Source: an uncultured Parabacteroides sp. (lineage in GTDB: Bacteria > Bacteroidota > Bacteroidia > Bacteroidales > Tannerellaceae). Taken from it: DNA of 51,640 bases. The stretch is taken from contig URZO01000021.1 in the NCBI GenBank assembly GCA_900552465.1, forward strand, positions 1-51,640, given 5' to 3'. The translations under genes and the position numbers were made by a program. The first letter of the stretch is position 1. The number at the start of each line of letters is the position of its first letter. This document shows, piece by piece, positions 44,831 to 51,640 of this stretch. The notes under the pieces are model-generated. The model made no database searches and was not told the DNA's origin. It saw only the letters and a program-made list of their open reading frames with translations.

Positions 44831-45539
44831 TACTAACTATAATAAATTACGTTTTTTCATTGTTGGTTCATATCAAGCATTCTTAAGAGTATACCCTCCC
44901 CTAATAATTCTTCTAAACCAACTTAATCATATTTTTCGCTTTCTTCTTTCTGTTGTAATCCCTCTCTTACCCCTTCCTTAACTTCTCGATATTTTTTCTC
45001 CTATAAACAGGAGTACTTAAGGTTGGACAAAGTTGTCAGAACCAGAAAAGATTATCACGACCTCACAATTGACTGCAACAAAAATATTGAAAAAAACTAA
45101 GACACCTATTTTTTTGGTGAAAAAATAGTATTTCCTACCATTTTAATTTATCTCAGACCATTTTCCTAACATGGACTTTATCTATTTTTCATTTCAGGCT
45201 AAAATCGATACGATCCCGTAGGCCCTTCCCAAAATCATTGATTTTGCGGAAAGCTCCAGAACAAGGTATAAAACGTCCGTGAAGAGACGTAAAAAACCTC
45301 GAAAAAACAATTTTAAAGCTTAAAAGCCATATTGAAAAGATTGTTTTACGGTTGCCTTTTTAACTGCATTTTCATCCTTTTGCACGTCCCCTCCACCAAT
45401 TGCACTGCACAACTTTACTCTTTCGGATACAAAAAAAGAAATATTTAGGAATAAGACGAACAAAACGTCCCTCCTTCCCCTATTTGTTATCATCAAAACA
45501 AACATAAGCGAACCTCCAAATGGCAAATCTAACAAATTC
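44831..45539. other. Gene-free gap between HTCS and housekeeping genes
   Basis: About 710 bases mark the right edge of the AT-rich island. Visible structures are a palindrome CAAAATCA-T-TGATTTTG (45230-45246), a small ACGTC...GACGT hairpin (about 45268-45285) and a good minus-strand promoter match (45499-45506). A 76-codon minus-strand frame (45320-45550) starts inside that promoter and I do not call it. I see no tRNA, integrase or insertion sequence. Confidence 0.6.
45499..45527 (-). promoter_or_regulatory. Orphan promoter upstream of HTCS
   Basis: On the minus strand TTTG lies 17 bases before TATGTTTG (45506-45499), an exact TAnnTTTG match. The next confident gene in that direction is the HTCS, more than 650 bases away. 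It could start a long HTCS leader or a separate small RNA. Confidence 0.45.
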
Positions 45540-46661
45540 TCAATTCTCAATTTTCAATTGTAAAAGGCACCACAACGGATAGTGGTCGGAATAGTGCACC
45601 TTATCGACCGTACAGTTAATCGGTTTCATGTTGGCGGAATGCAGGATATTGTCGATCCGGAACCAGAAGAAATTTTCATTATACGTAATTCCCACTCCAC
45701 TGCCGGAAGCGGCATAAGCATCCGTCAACGATCCCTGAATCGTACGGTGCGCATAAGAAATAGGCGTGTCGTTGAAGTCGCCGCAGACCAGTACGTAATC
45801 CGTATCGATCTTCTTGATCTCTTCAGCCACAGCCCTTGCCTGCCGGGCGCGTATCCGGAATGCCGGTCCCAACTTCTGCTCGATGGAGCTTTTCAGGCCG
45901 TCGAGCGTTTCCGAATTCATATTTTTGATGAAAGCGGAATAGTGACTCCTGTCCTCCGTCGTCAGTTTAAATGACTCCAGATGGTTATTGATCAAGGTGA
46001 GCTTTTTCCCGTTTATATCCAGTTCATGGATGGAAGAACCGTTGAACGAACTCTCATACTTGATCTTACGGGATTTGGATATCGGGTACTTGGAGAATAC
46101 AGCAATGTTGAATGTAAGCGTGCCGGATGTCCCGACAGGTAAAATCGAGCGATAACGGTACATGTTTAGGGCTTTGGCCACTTTCTGATTCGTCAGAAAC
46201 CTGTTGGAAGTCCCGACCGCATATTCCTGCAGGCAGACAATATCCGCTCCGGAATTAGCAATATACCGTAAAATAGGGTTCGGCGAATCTTCGGAATGAT
46301 CCTTGTATCCAAAGCCCATCACGTTATAAGTCAATACCTTCAGCACATTCTCTTTCGGAACCTCTTTCACCTTGTTATGAAACGGGAAATAACGGGTGAC
46401 AGGCCCTTTGCAGACCAAGAACGAACAGAGCCCGATCAGCACGAAACGCCACTCCCAGAGAAACAGCCAATAGATGATAAAACACAGGTTTAAAATGCAA
46501 AGCACAGGAAATCCCAGTCCCAGATAGGAGAAAAGCACGCTCCTGTCCGGTGAAACCCTGTCTGAGAAAGCCGAAGCAATGAATAGCAGGATTACTATTA
46601 CATTAACCGTTCCGACTACAGATTTAAACAGGATCCTGATCGCTTTAAACCGTTCGCTCAT
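45540..46661 (-). CDS. Membrane endonuclease/exonuclease/phosphatase-family protein
   Basis: The protein has 373 residues. Three hydrophobic segments in the first ~90 residues anchor it. The remaining part is an EEP domain: LTYNVMGFG (metal-binding Asn), DIVCLQEY (catalytic Glu), LINNHLES, CGDFNDTP and the final SDHYPLW. The superfamily includes nucleases, sphingomyelinases and inositol phosphatases; the substrate here is unknown. Its start overlaps the stop of the second rhomboid gene by four bases, so the three genes form an operon. GC content and codon use are those of the flanks rather than of the PUL. Confidence 0.88.
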   Translation of the reverse strand: MSERFKAIRILFKSVVGTVNVIVILLFIASAFSDRVSPDRSVLFSYLGLGFPVLCILNLCFIIYWLFLWEWRFVLIGLCSFLVCKGPVTRYFPFHNKVKEVPKENVLKVLTYNVMGFGYKDHSEDSPNPILRYIANSGADIVCLQEYAVGTSNRFLTNQKVAKALNMYRYRSILPVGTSGTLTFNIAVFSKYPISKSRKIKYESSFNGSSIHELDINGKKLTLINNHLESFKLTTEDRSHYSAFIKNMNSETLDGLKSSIEQKLGPAFRIRARQARAVAEEIKKIDTDYVLVCGDFNDTPISYAHRTIQGSLTDAYAASGSGVGITYNENFFWFRIDNILHSANMKPINCTVDKVHYSDHYPLWCLLQLKIEN

Positions 46662-47536
46662 TTCTTGCTGGCATCAAATAGTTTTTTCTTTTCCTCAGCC
46701 GAAAGACTTTCGTAACCGGAACGTTTCAACTTGTCTAATATGGCATCCAAGTCTGCCGTTTCCCGGTTCTTGCGGGCGTTATATTCATAATCGGTTTCCG
46801 CACGCTTATAGGTTACCCGCATCTTCGGTTTTCGTTTTCCCAGATTCACCACCCAGTCGATCAGACGGTTCATAGGAGCTGTCAGGTCTTTCCCTTCCTT
46901 GATCCGCATGGCAAACCAGATCCCGAACAGGGCGCCTCCGATATGGGCGATATGGCCGCCGGCATTCGTAGAAGTAATCGCTAACAGGTCGATCACGAAG
47001 GTGAACAGAGCCAGATAAATCAGTTTGACCCTTCCGATCAGAAACAGGCCGATCTCCAAGTCCTTCCGATAGAAGGATACGGCAAAAACAATCGCCATCA
47101 CCGAAGCCGATGCTCCCATCAGATAGCTGTAAGCAGCGACACTGCGGAAATAAGGAAATATATTGTAAGCCACCAGGAACAACACCGCACCGGCAATACC
47201 GCCCAGCAGATACAAACCGCCTAACTGACGTTCACTGAAAAAACTAAGGAACAACCCGCCGAACCAGTACAGCCAAAGCATATTGAACAGGATATGCAGG
47301 AAGTCGAAGTGCGTGAACATATAGGTTATGATTGTCCAGGGCCTGTACAACAACAGTTCGGGAGACGACGGCATCTGCAAATACTGCAAGAACGGGAAAC
47401 CGCCCAGATTGAACAGCATCAGGATCACACTCGTCAACCGTATCACAACGAACAGGCCGACGTTGATATAGATCAGCTTCGCCAGGATATTCCCGGAATT
47501 GAAGGTCTGCTTGAGATTAGTAAAAATATCGCCCAT
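46658..47536 (-). CDS. Rhomboid-family intramembrane protease with C-terminal DUF6576-like tail
   Basis: I start at 47536 (MGDIFTNLKQTF), 292 residues; the longer frame to 47638 only reads through the upstream gene. Six membrane segments lie between about residues 20 and 210. Ser143 in GASAS and His198 in AHIGG form the catalytic dyad. The cytoplasmic tail ends with AILDKLKRSGYESLSAEEKK, the pattern of the DUF6576 tail seen in Bacteroidetes rhomboids. It overlaps the preceding rhomboid gene by 20 bases. The natural substrates are unknown. Confidence 0.9.
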   Translation of the reverse strand: MGDIFTNLKQTFNSGNILAKLIYINVGLFVVIRLTSVILMLFNLGGFPFLQYLQMPSSPELLLYRPWTIITYMFTHFDFLHILFNMLWLYWFGGLFLSFFSERQLGGLYLLGGIAGAVLFLVAYNIFPYFRSVAAYSYLMGASASVMAIVFAVSFYRKDLEIGLFLIGRVKLIYLALFTFVIDLLAITSTNAGGHIAHIGGALFGIWFAMRIKEGKDLTAPMNRLIDWVVNLGKRKPKMRVTYKRAETDYEYNARKNRETADLDAILDKLKRSGYESLSAEEKKKLFDASKK

Positions 47537-48227
47537 TGTTTGAATCGTTCTTTTTCCAATACCGAACCAGGAAATAACCGAAGAACATACCGCCCAAGTG
47601 TGCGAAATGCGCAACAGAGTCGCCGCCATTGTTGGCAACGCCCATAAACAACTCGGCTAATCCGTAAAATATCACGAAATATTTTGCTTTGATGGGGATC
47701 GGGATAAACATCAGATAAAGCGGCACGTTCGGGAACAGCATGGCGAAAGCCAGCAAAATACCGAACACCGAACCGGAAGCCCCGATCGTAATCAGATAAT
47801 TCAGCGAAGGATCGCCGGCAACTAACTGCGCCAGTGTAAGGCCGTTGGCACTTGCGAAGGAATGAACCGAATAGAGCCAGACCAGTTCCTGTGCAATACC
47901 CGCACCGATACCTGTCACCATATAGAAAATCAGGAAGCGCTTCGGCCCCCAGACATTCTCCAATACCCGCCCGAACATATACACACCGAACATATTGAAA
48001 AATACGTGTGCGAACGAGTGGGTATCATGCATAAACATATAGGTGATAAACTGAAACGGATAGAAATCCGTCACACCCGGAAAGTGCAGTCCGAACAACT
48101 GGACCAGATCGACCCCAACTTTCGGTAAAACAAGGCTCGCTACCCAAAAAAGCAGGTTAATAATGATAAGGTTTTTCGTAACCATCGGGATGCTACTCAG
48201 GAATCCCGAACTATTTTGATTCATCAT
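47517..48227 (-). CDS. Rhomboid-family intramembrane serine protease
   Basis: The protein has 236 residues and about six membrane segments. It cleaves membrane proteins within the bilayer. The catalytic serine is Ser151 in TIGASGSVFG and the histidine is His210 in AHFAHLGG. The loop-1 region has HSFAHVFFNMFGVYMFG and the HXXXN pattern typical of rhomboids. It is the first gene of the rhomboid, rhomboid, EEP-family operon, with a promoter at 48247-48254. Confidence 0.93.
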   Translation of the reverse strand: MMNQNSSGFLSSIPMVTKNLIIINLLFWVASLVLPKVGVDLVQLFGLHFPGVTDFYPFQFITYMFMHDTHSFAHVFFNMFGVYMFGRVLENVWGPKRFLIFYMVTGIGAGIAQELVWLYSVHSFASANGLTLAQLVAGDPSLNYLITIGASGSVFGILLAFAMLFPNVPLYLMFIPIPIKAKYFVIFYGLAELFMGVANNGGDSVAHFAHLGGMFFGYFLVRYWKKNDSNNGRYFY

Positions 48228-48246
48228 ATATTTATCAATTTACGGA

Positions 48247-48254
48247 CAAAGGTA
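48247..48254 (-). promoter_or_regulatory. -7 promoter box of the rhomboid operon
   Basis: TACCTTTG on the minus strand matches TAnnTTTG, 20 bases before the first rhomboid start codon. A TTG lies about 23 bases upstream of it, slightly further than usual. Confidence 0.55.
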
Positions 48255-48414
48255 TATATATTTTGGTAGTTTTCCGGCAATACAGCACTAAAACATAGTG
48301 AATCAATAAAAAAAACTCTTTTTTTCTTTGCGGTATATTAAATAAGAATTACATTTGACACCAACTTTTCAGGCTATCAATAAACTTGTTTAATATATTA
48401 ATTTTCAAACCATC

Positions 48415-48687
48415 ATGAACAAAACAGAATTTATCAATGCTGTATCGGAAAAATCCGGTTTGAGCAAAGTTGATGCAAAAAAAGCTGTTGAAGCTTTCGT
48501 TGAAACAGTATCCAGTGAATTAAAGGAAGGTGGAAAAGTAGCCCTTTTAGGTTTCGGTTCTTTCTCTGTCGCTGAAAAATCTGCACGTAAAGGTGTTAAC
48601 CCGAAGACTAAACAACCAATTGAAATCCCGGCTCGCAAATCTGTTAAATTTAAAGCAGGTGCTGAGTTGGCAGACCTTATTAAGTAA
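48415..48687 (+). CDS. HU-family DNA-binding protein
   Basis: The protein of 90 residues is a dimeric nucleoid protein that bends DNA. It begins MNKTEFINAVSEKSGLSK and has the family signature GFGSFSVAEKSARKGVNPKT and the DNA-contacting arm followed by IPARKSVKFKAG. Length is standard. It is a single gene with a strong terminator. Confidence 0.96.
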   Translation: MNKTEFINAVSEKSGLSKVDAKKAVEAFVETVSSELKEGGKVALLGFGSFSVAEKSARKGVNPKTKQPIEIPARKSVKFKAGAELADLIK

Positions 48688-48713
48688 GTTAGTCTTACAT
48701 TTTTACGAAATAG

Positions 48714-48745
48714 AAAAGGCGTCCCCTCATAAGGACGCCTTTTTT
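48714..48745 (+). terminator. Intrinsic terminator after HU gene
   Basis: AAAAGGCGTCC pairs with GGACGCCTTTT around an 8-base loop (CCTCATAA) and is followed by a T run. It lies 27 bases after the HU stop. Confidence 0.9.
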
Positions 48746-48828
48746 ACTTCATACCGATGGCTTTGCCAAATCATAACGATGACTCTCCGAACTCATAACG
48801 AACCTATGGTTTTTACAAAATAAACCCG

Positions 48829-48836
48829 TACCTTTG
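48829..48836 (+). promoter_or_regulatory. -7 promoter box of argS
   Basis: TACCTTTG matches TAnnTTTG, 36 bases before the argS start codon. The -33 region is a T-rich GGTTTTTAC rather than a clean TTTG. Confidence 0.55.
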
Positions 48837-48871
48837 CGGGCAAAATAAATCCGAACAGATACTGAACGAAT

Positions 48872-50665
48872 ATGGTTATCGAACAACAGATTACCGGTGC
48901 GATCATTGCCGGCATAAAAGAACTGTATGGCGCCGATGTTACCGCCAGCCAGGTACAACTGCAAAAGACAAAGAAAGAGTTTAAAGGGCATCTGACCCTG
49001 GTTGTGTTCCCGTTTCTCCGCATGTCGAAGAAATCACCGGAACAGACGGCCCAGGAAATCGGCGAATACCTCATCGGGCATGAACCGGCCGTTGCCGAGT
49101 TTAATGTGATCAAAGGATTTCTGAACCTGACGGTTGCCTGCGCCTGCTGGATCGACCTGCTGAATGATATTAACAGCCAGCCGGCATACGGCATCGTTCC
49201 CGTAACGGAACAGTCTCCGCTGGTGATGATCGAATACTCCTCTCCCAACACCAACAAACCGCTTCATCTGGGACACGTGCGCAACAACCTGTTGGGCTAC
49301 AGCCTGTCCGAAATCATGAAGGCAAACGGGAACAAGGTGGTAAAGACCAATATCGTCAACGACCGCGGTATCCACATCTGTAAGTCCATGCTGGCCTGGC
49401 AGAAATGGGGTAATGGCGTCACTCCCGAAACAGCCGGCAAGAAAGGTGACCACCTGATCGGCGATTTCTACGTCCTGTTCAGCAACAAGCTGAAAGAAGA
49501 GACTGCCGCCCTCGAAGCGGGCGGCATGACGAAAGAGGAGGCGGAAGCCGCTTCTCCCCTGATGGCCGAAGCACGCGAGATGCTCCGCAAATGGGAAGCC
49601 GGCGACAAGGAAGTACGCGCCCTCTGGGAGATGATGAACAACTGGGTGTATGCCGGTTTCGACGAAACTTACAAGATGATGGGTGTGGACTTCGATAAGA
49701 TCTATTACGAATCGCAAACCTACCTGGAAGGTAAGGGCAAAGTGCTGGAAGGCCTCGACAAAGGTATCTTCTACCGCCGCGAGGACGGTTCGGTATGGGC
49801 CGACCTGACGAAAGACGGCTTGGACGAGAAACTGCTGCTCCGTGCCGACGGGACTTCCGTCTACATGACACAGGACATCGGTACGGCCAAACTGCGTTTC
49901 GACGACTACCCGATCAATAAGATGATTTATGTTGTCGGCAACGAGCAGAACTATCACTTCCAGGTGCTGTCCATCCTGTTAGACAAGTTAGGATTCGAGT
50001 TCGGCAAAGGACTCGTGCACTTCTCCTACGGTATGGTCGAACTGCCGGAAGGAAAGATGAAGAGCCGCGAAGGAACGGTTGTAGACGCAGACGACCTGAT
50101 GGCGGAAATGGTGAATACGGCCCGCGAAATCTCGCAGGAGTTGGGCAAGCTGGACGAAATGACACCGGAAGAAGCTGAAAACATCGCCCGCATGGTCGGA
50201 CTCGGTTCCCTGAAATATTTCATCCTCAAAGTCGACCCACGCAAGAACATGACTTTCAATCCGAAAGAATCGATCGACTTCAACGGCAACACAGGCCCGT
50301 TCATCCAGTACACCTACGCCCGTATCCGTTCCGTGCTGCGCAAGGCTGCCGAGCAGGGCATTGAACTGCCCGCACAGTTGCCGACCACGACAACCATCTC
50401 CGAAAAGGAAGAAAACCTGATCCAGATGACTGCCGACTATGCCGCAACCGTACGCGAAGCCGGAAAGGAATACAGCCCGGCCCTTATCGCCAACTATACG
50501 TACGACCTGGTAAAAGAATACAACCAGTTCTACCACGACTTCTCCATCCTGCGCGAAGAAAACGAGGAAGTGAAGAAATTCCGCCTTGTCCTCTCCGCCA
50601 ACGTTGCGAAGGTCGTTAAGTCGGCCATGTCACTGCTGGGTATCGAGGTTCCGGAAAGAATGTAA
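48872..50665 (+). CDS. argS: Arginyl-tRNA synthetase
   Basis: This class I cytoplasmic enzyme of 597 residues charges tRNA-Arg. The HIGH motif appears as HLGHVRNN in SSPNTNKPLHLGHVRNNLLG (about residues 126-145), after an N-terminal Add-1 domain. The KMSKS region reads GKMKSREGTVV, as is usual for bacterial ArgRS. The C-terminal anticodon-binding helices contain YTYARIRSVLRKA and the ending LGIEVPERM. Length is normal. The next gene begins ten bases after the stop. Confidence 0.97.
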   Translation: MVIEQQITGAIIAGIKELYGADVTASQVQLQKTKKEFKGHLTLVVFPFLRMSKKSPEQTAQEIGEYLIGHEPAVAEFNVIKGFLNLTVACACWIDLLNDINSQPAYGIVPVTEQSPLVMIEYSSPNTNKPLHLGHVRNNLLGYSLSEIMKANGNKVVKTNIVNDRGIHICKSMLAWQKWGNGVTPETAGKKGDHLIGDFYVLFSNKLKEETAALEAGGMTKEEAEAASPLMAEAREMLRKWEAGDKEVRALWEMMNNWVYAGFDETYKMMGVDFDKIYYESQTYLEGKGKVLEGLDKGIFYRREDGSVWADLTKDGLDEKLLLRADGTSVYMTQDIGTAKLRFDDYPINKMIYVVGNEQNYHFQVLSILLDKLGFEFGKGLVHFSYGMVELPEGKMKSREGTVVDADDLMAEMVNTAREISQELGKLDEMTPEEAENIARMVGLGSLKYFILKVDPRKNMTFNPKESIDFNGNTGPFIQYTYARIRSVLRKAAEQGIELPAQLPTTTTISEKEENLIQMTADYAATVREAGKEYSPALIANYTYDLVKEYNQFYHDFSILREENEEVKKFRLVLSANVAKVVKSAMSLLGIEVPERM

Positions 50666-50675
50666 TAATACGATC

Positions 50676-51548
50676 ATGAATATAGATCAACAAACATACA
50701 ATGCTCTCCTTCGGTTTCAGCGGAATGAAATCACGGAGAGCATTGTTTATACGAAGTTGGCTGCCGTCGAGAAAGATCCGGCTAACCGGGATGTATTGCT
50801 TCGCATCTCTGCCGATGAAAAAGGGCATTATGCCGTCCTGAAGAAATATACCGGACAGGATGTGGCGCCTTTCAAATGGAAAATACTAAAGTACTATCTG
50901 CTGGCCCGTATCTTAGGCATTACTTTCGCCATCAAGCTGATGGAAGGAAACGAGGAAAAGTCCAGAGACGGCTACGCCGCCTATAAAGACTATCCGGAAT
51001 TACTGCAGATCGCAAAGGATGAAGACGAGCATGAAAACAAACTCATTGCCCTGATCAATGAGGAACGGCTCGAATATATGGGGTCTGTCGTGTTGGGGCT
51101 GAATGATGCGTTGGTGGAATTTACCGGCGCGCTGGCCGGTTTCACGCTGGCATTAAGCGACTCGAAACTAATCGCTCTGACCGGAAGTATTACGGGAATT
51201 GCCGCCGCCCTCTCGATGGCTTCGTCCGAATATCTCTCCACAAAATCGGAAGGCGGAGAAGGAAAACGTCCGATAAAAGCATCGATCTACACCGGGATCG
51301 CATATATTTTCACGGTTATAGCGTTGGTGGCCCCGTTCATCTTTATCAGTAATGTATTGGTGGCTTTAGGAGTTATGCTGATTTCCGCCCTGCTGATTAT
51401 CGCCTTGTTCAATTATTACTATTCCGTAGCCAGAAGCGAAAGTTTCCGCAAACGGTTTACCGAAATGGCCGTATTGAGTTTCAGCGTTGCAGCACTCAGC
51501 TTCCTGATCGGATACGCATTAAAGGAATTTACAGGGATAGAAGCATAA
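50676..51548 (+). CDS. Ferritin-like / VIT1-CCC1 fusion, probable iron or manganese transporter
   Basis: I start at 50676 (MNIDQQTYNALLRFQ), 290 residues; the open frame begins inside argS. Residues 1-130 are a ferritin-like diiron domain with metal ligands in ITESIVYTKLAAVE, ADEKGHY and AKDEDEHENK. Residues ~140-290 are a VIT1/CCC1 membrane domain (VVLGLNDALVEFTGALAGFTLAL, ALSMASSEYLSTKSEGG) with about five membrane segments. Such fusions are thought to detoxify or export ferrous iron or manganese. The closeness to argS suggests cotranscription. Confidence 0.88.
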   Translation: MNIDQQTYNALLRFQRNEITESIVYTKLAAVEKDPANRDVLLRISADEKGHYAVLKKYTGQDVAPFKWKILKYYLLARILGITFAIKLMEGNEEKSRDGYAAYKDYPELLQIAKDEDEHENKLIALINEERLEYMGSVVLGLNDALVEFTGALAGFTLALSDSKLIALTGSITGIAAALSMASSEYLSTKSEGGEGKRPIKASIYTGIAYIFTVIALVAPFIFISNVLVALGVMLISALLIIALFNYYYSVARSESFRKRFTEMAVLSFSVAALSFLIGYALKEFTGIEA

Positions 51549-51589
51549 AAAAGGATGTGTCAAAAGTCCTATTTATAGCGTCTATGTCC

Positions 51590-51608
51590 TGGCGGGCTTG
51601 ACCCGCCA
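51590..51608. repeat. REP-like hairpin at right edge
   Basis: TGGCGGG-CTTGA-CCCGCCA is a perfect 7-base inverted repeat about 40 bases after the last gene. There is no following T run, so it looks more like a short intergenic palindromic repeat than a terminator. Confidence 0.5.
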
Positions 51609-51640
51609 TCTCACCCTAATCACTGTAAAGCAGTTTAGTA

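Noticed and set aside
45320..45550. 76-codon minus-strand open frame
   Set aside because: It begins inside the 3' end of the EEP gene, its internal ATGs fall in or at the promoter match, and the product is not recognisable.
49034..49957. 307-codon frame antisense to argS
   Set aside because: It mirrors the GC-rich codon pattern of argS and shows no domain of its own.

Overview
The window looks like chromosome from a gut-type Bacteroidales, most likely Parabacteroides or a close relative. The grounds are SusC/SusD pairs, a one-protein hybrid two-component regulator, fused SecDF, the long urocanate hydratase type, DUF4468 proteins and Bacteroidetes-style promoters (TAnnTTTG at -7). Genus is inference; there is no rRNA gene in the window.

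Layout. (1) 1-4261: three genes of a histidine-degradation operon on the minus strand (hutU, ftcD, hutI), ending next to short dispersed repeats at the left edge. (2) 4433-9161: secDF (minus) and, divergently, two secreted DUF4468 proteins. (3) 9242-12051: an accessory patch with a two-gene DUF4373-type (phage/plasmid replication-like) operon, about 860 bp without a gene but full of repeats (a 205-bp element with 39-bp terminal inverted repeats, four contiguous 22-bp direct repeats, a long 28-nt inverted repeat), and a decayed flotillin fragment. (4) 12268-44830: a large, visibly AT-richer polysaccharide utilization locus (PUL). (5) 45540-51548: GC-richer housekeeping genes: a membrane endonuclease/exonuclease/phosphatase-family protein, two rhomboid proteases, HU, argS and a ferritin-like/VIT fusion.

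The PUL. A hybrid sensor/regulator (40691-44830) would sense a glycan fragment and activate the locus. SusC/SusD (28728-32006, 27153-28715) would import oligosaccharides. Enzymes include two GH28-type beta-helix proteins, a GH105 unsaturated-uronide hydrolase, a GH2 beta-galactosidase-like enzyme, a GH42-like enzyme, a GH10-like enzyme broken by an in-frame TGA, two GH50/agarase-like clan GH-A paralogs, another right-handed beta-helix protein, and three large secreted proteins of families I do not recognise. Two of those three are paralogs sharing TENH...RTS and GxGE...S.IY signatures. GH105 needs a lyase product, but no familiar pectate or rhamnogalacturonan lyase is visible. The unrecognised proteins are therefore the best candidates for a new lyase. 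The set suggests a galactose- and galacturonate-containing plant pectin or gum; no sulfatase is seen, which argues against sulfated algal glycans.

The most interesting points are the unrecognised paralog pair, the GH10 nonsense codon, the internally deleted flotillin at the edge of the AT-rich island, and the repeat/iteron-like region beside the replication-like genes.
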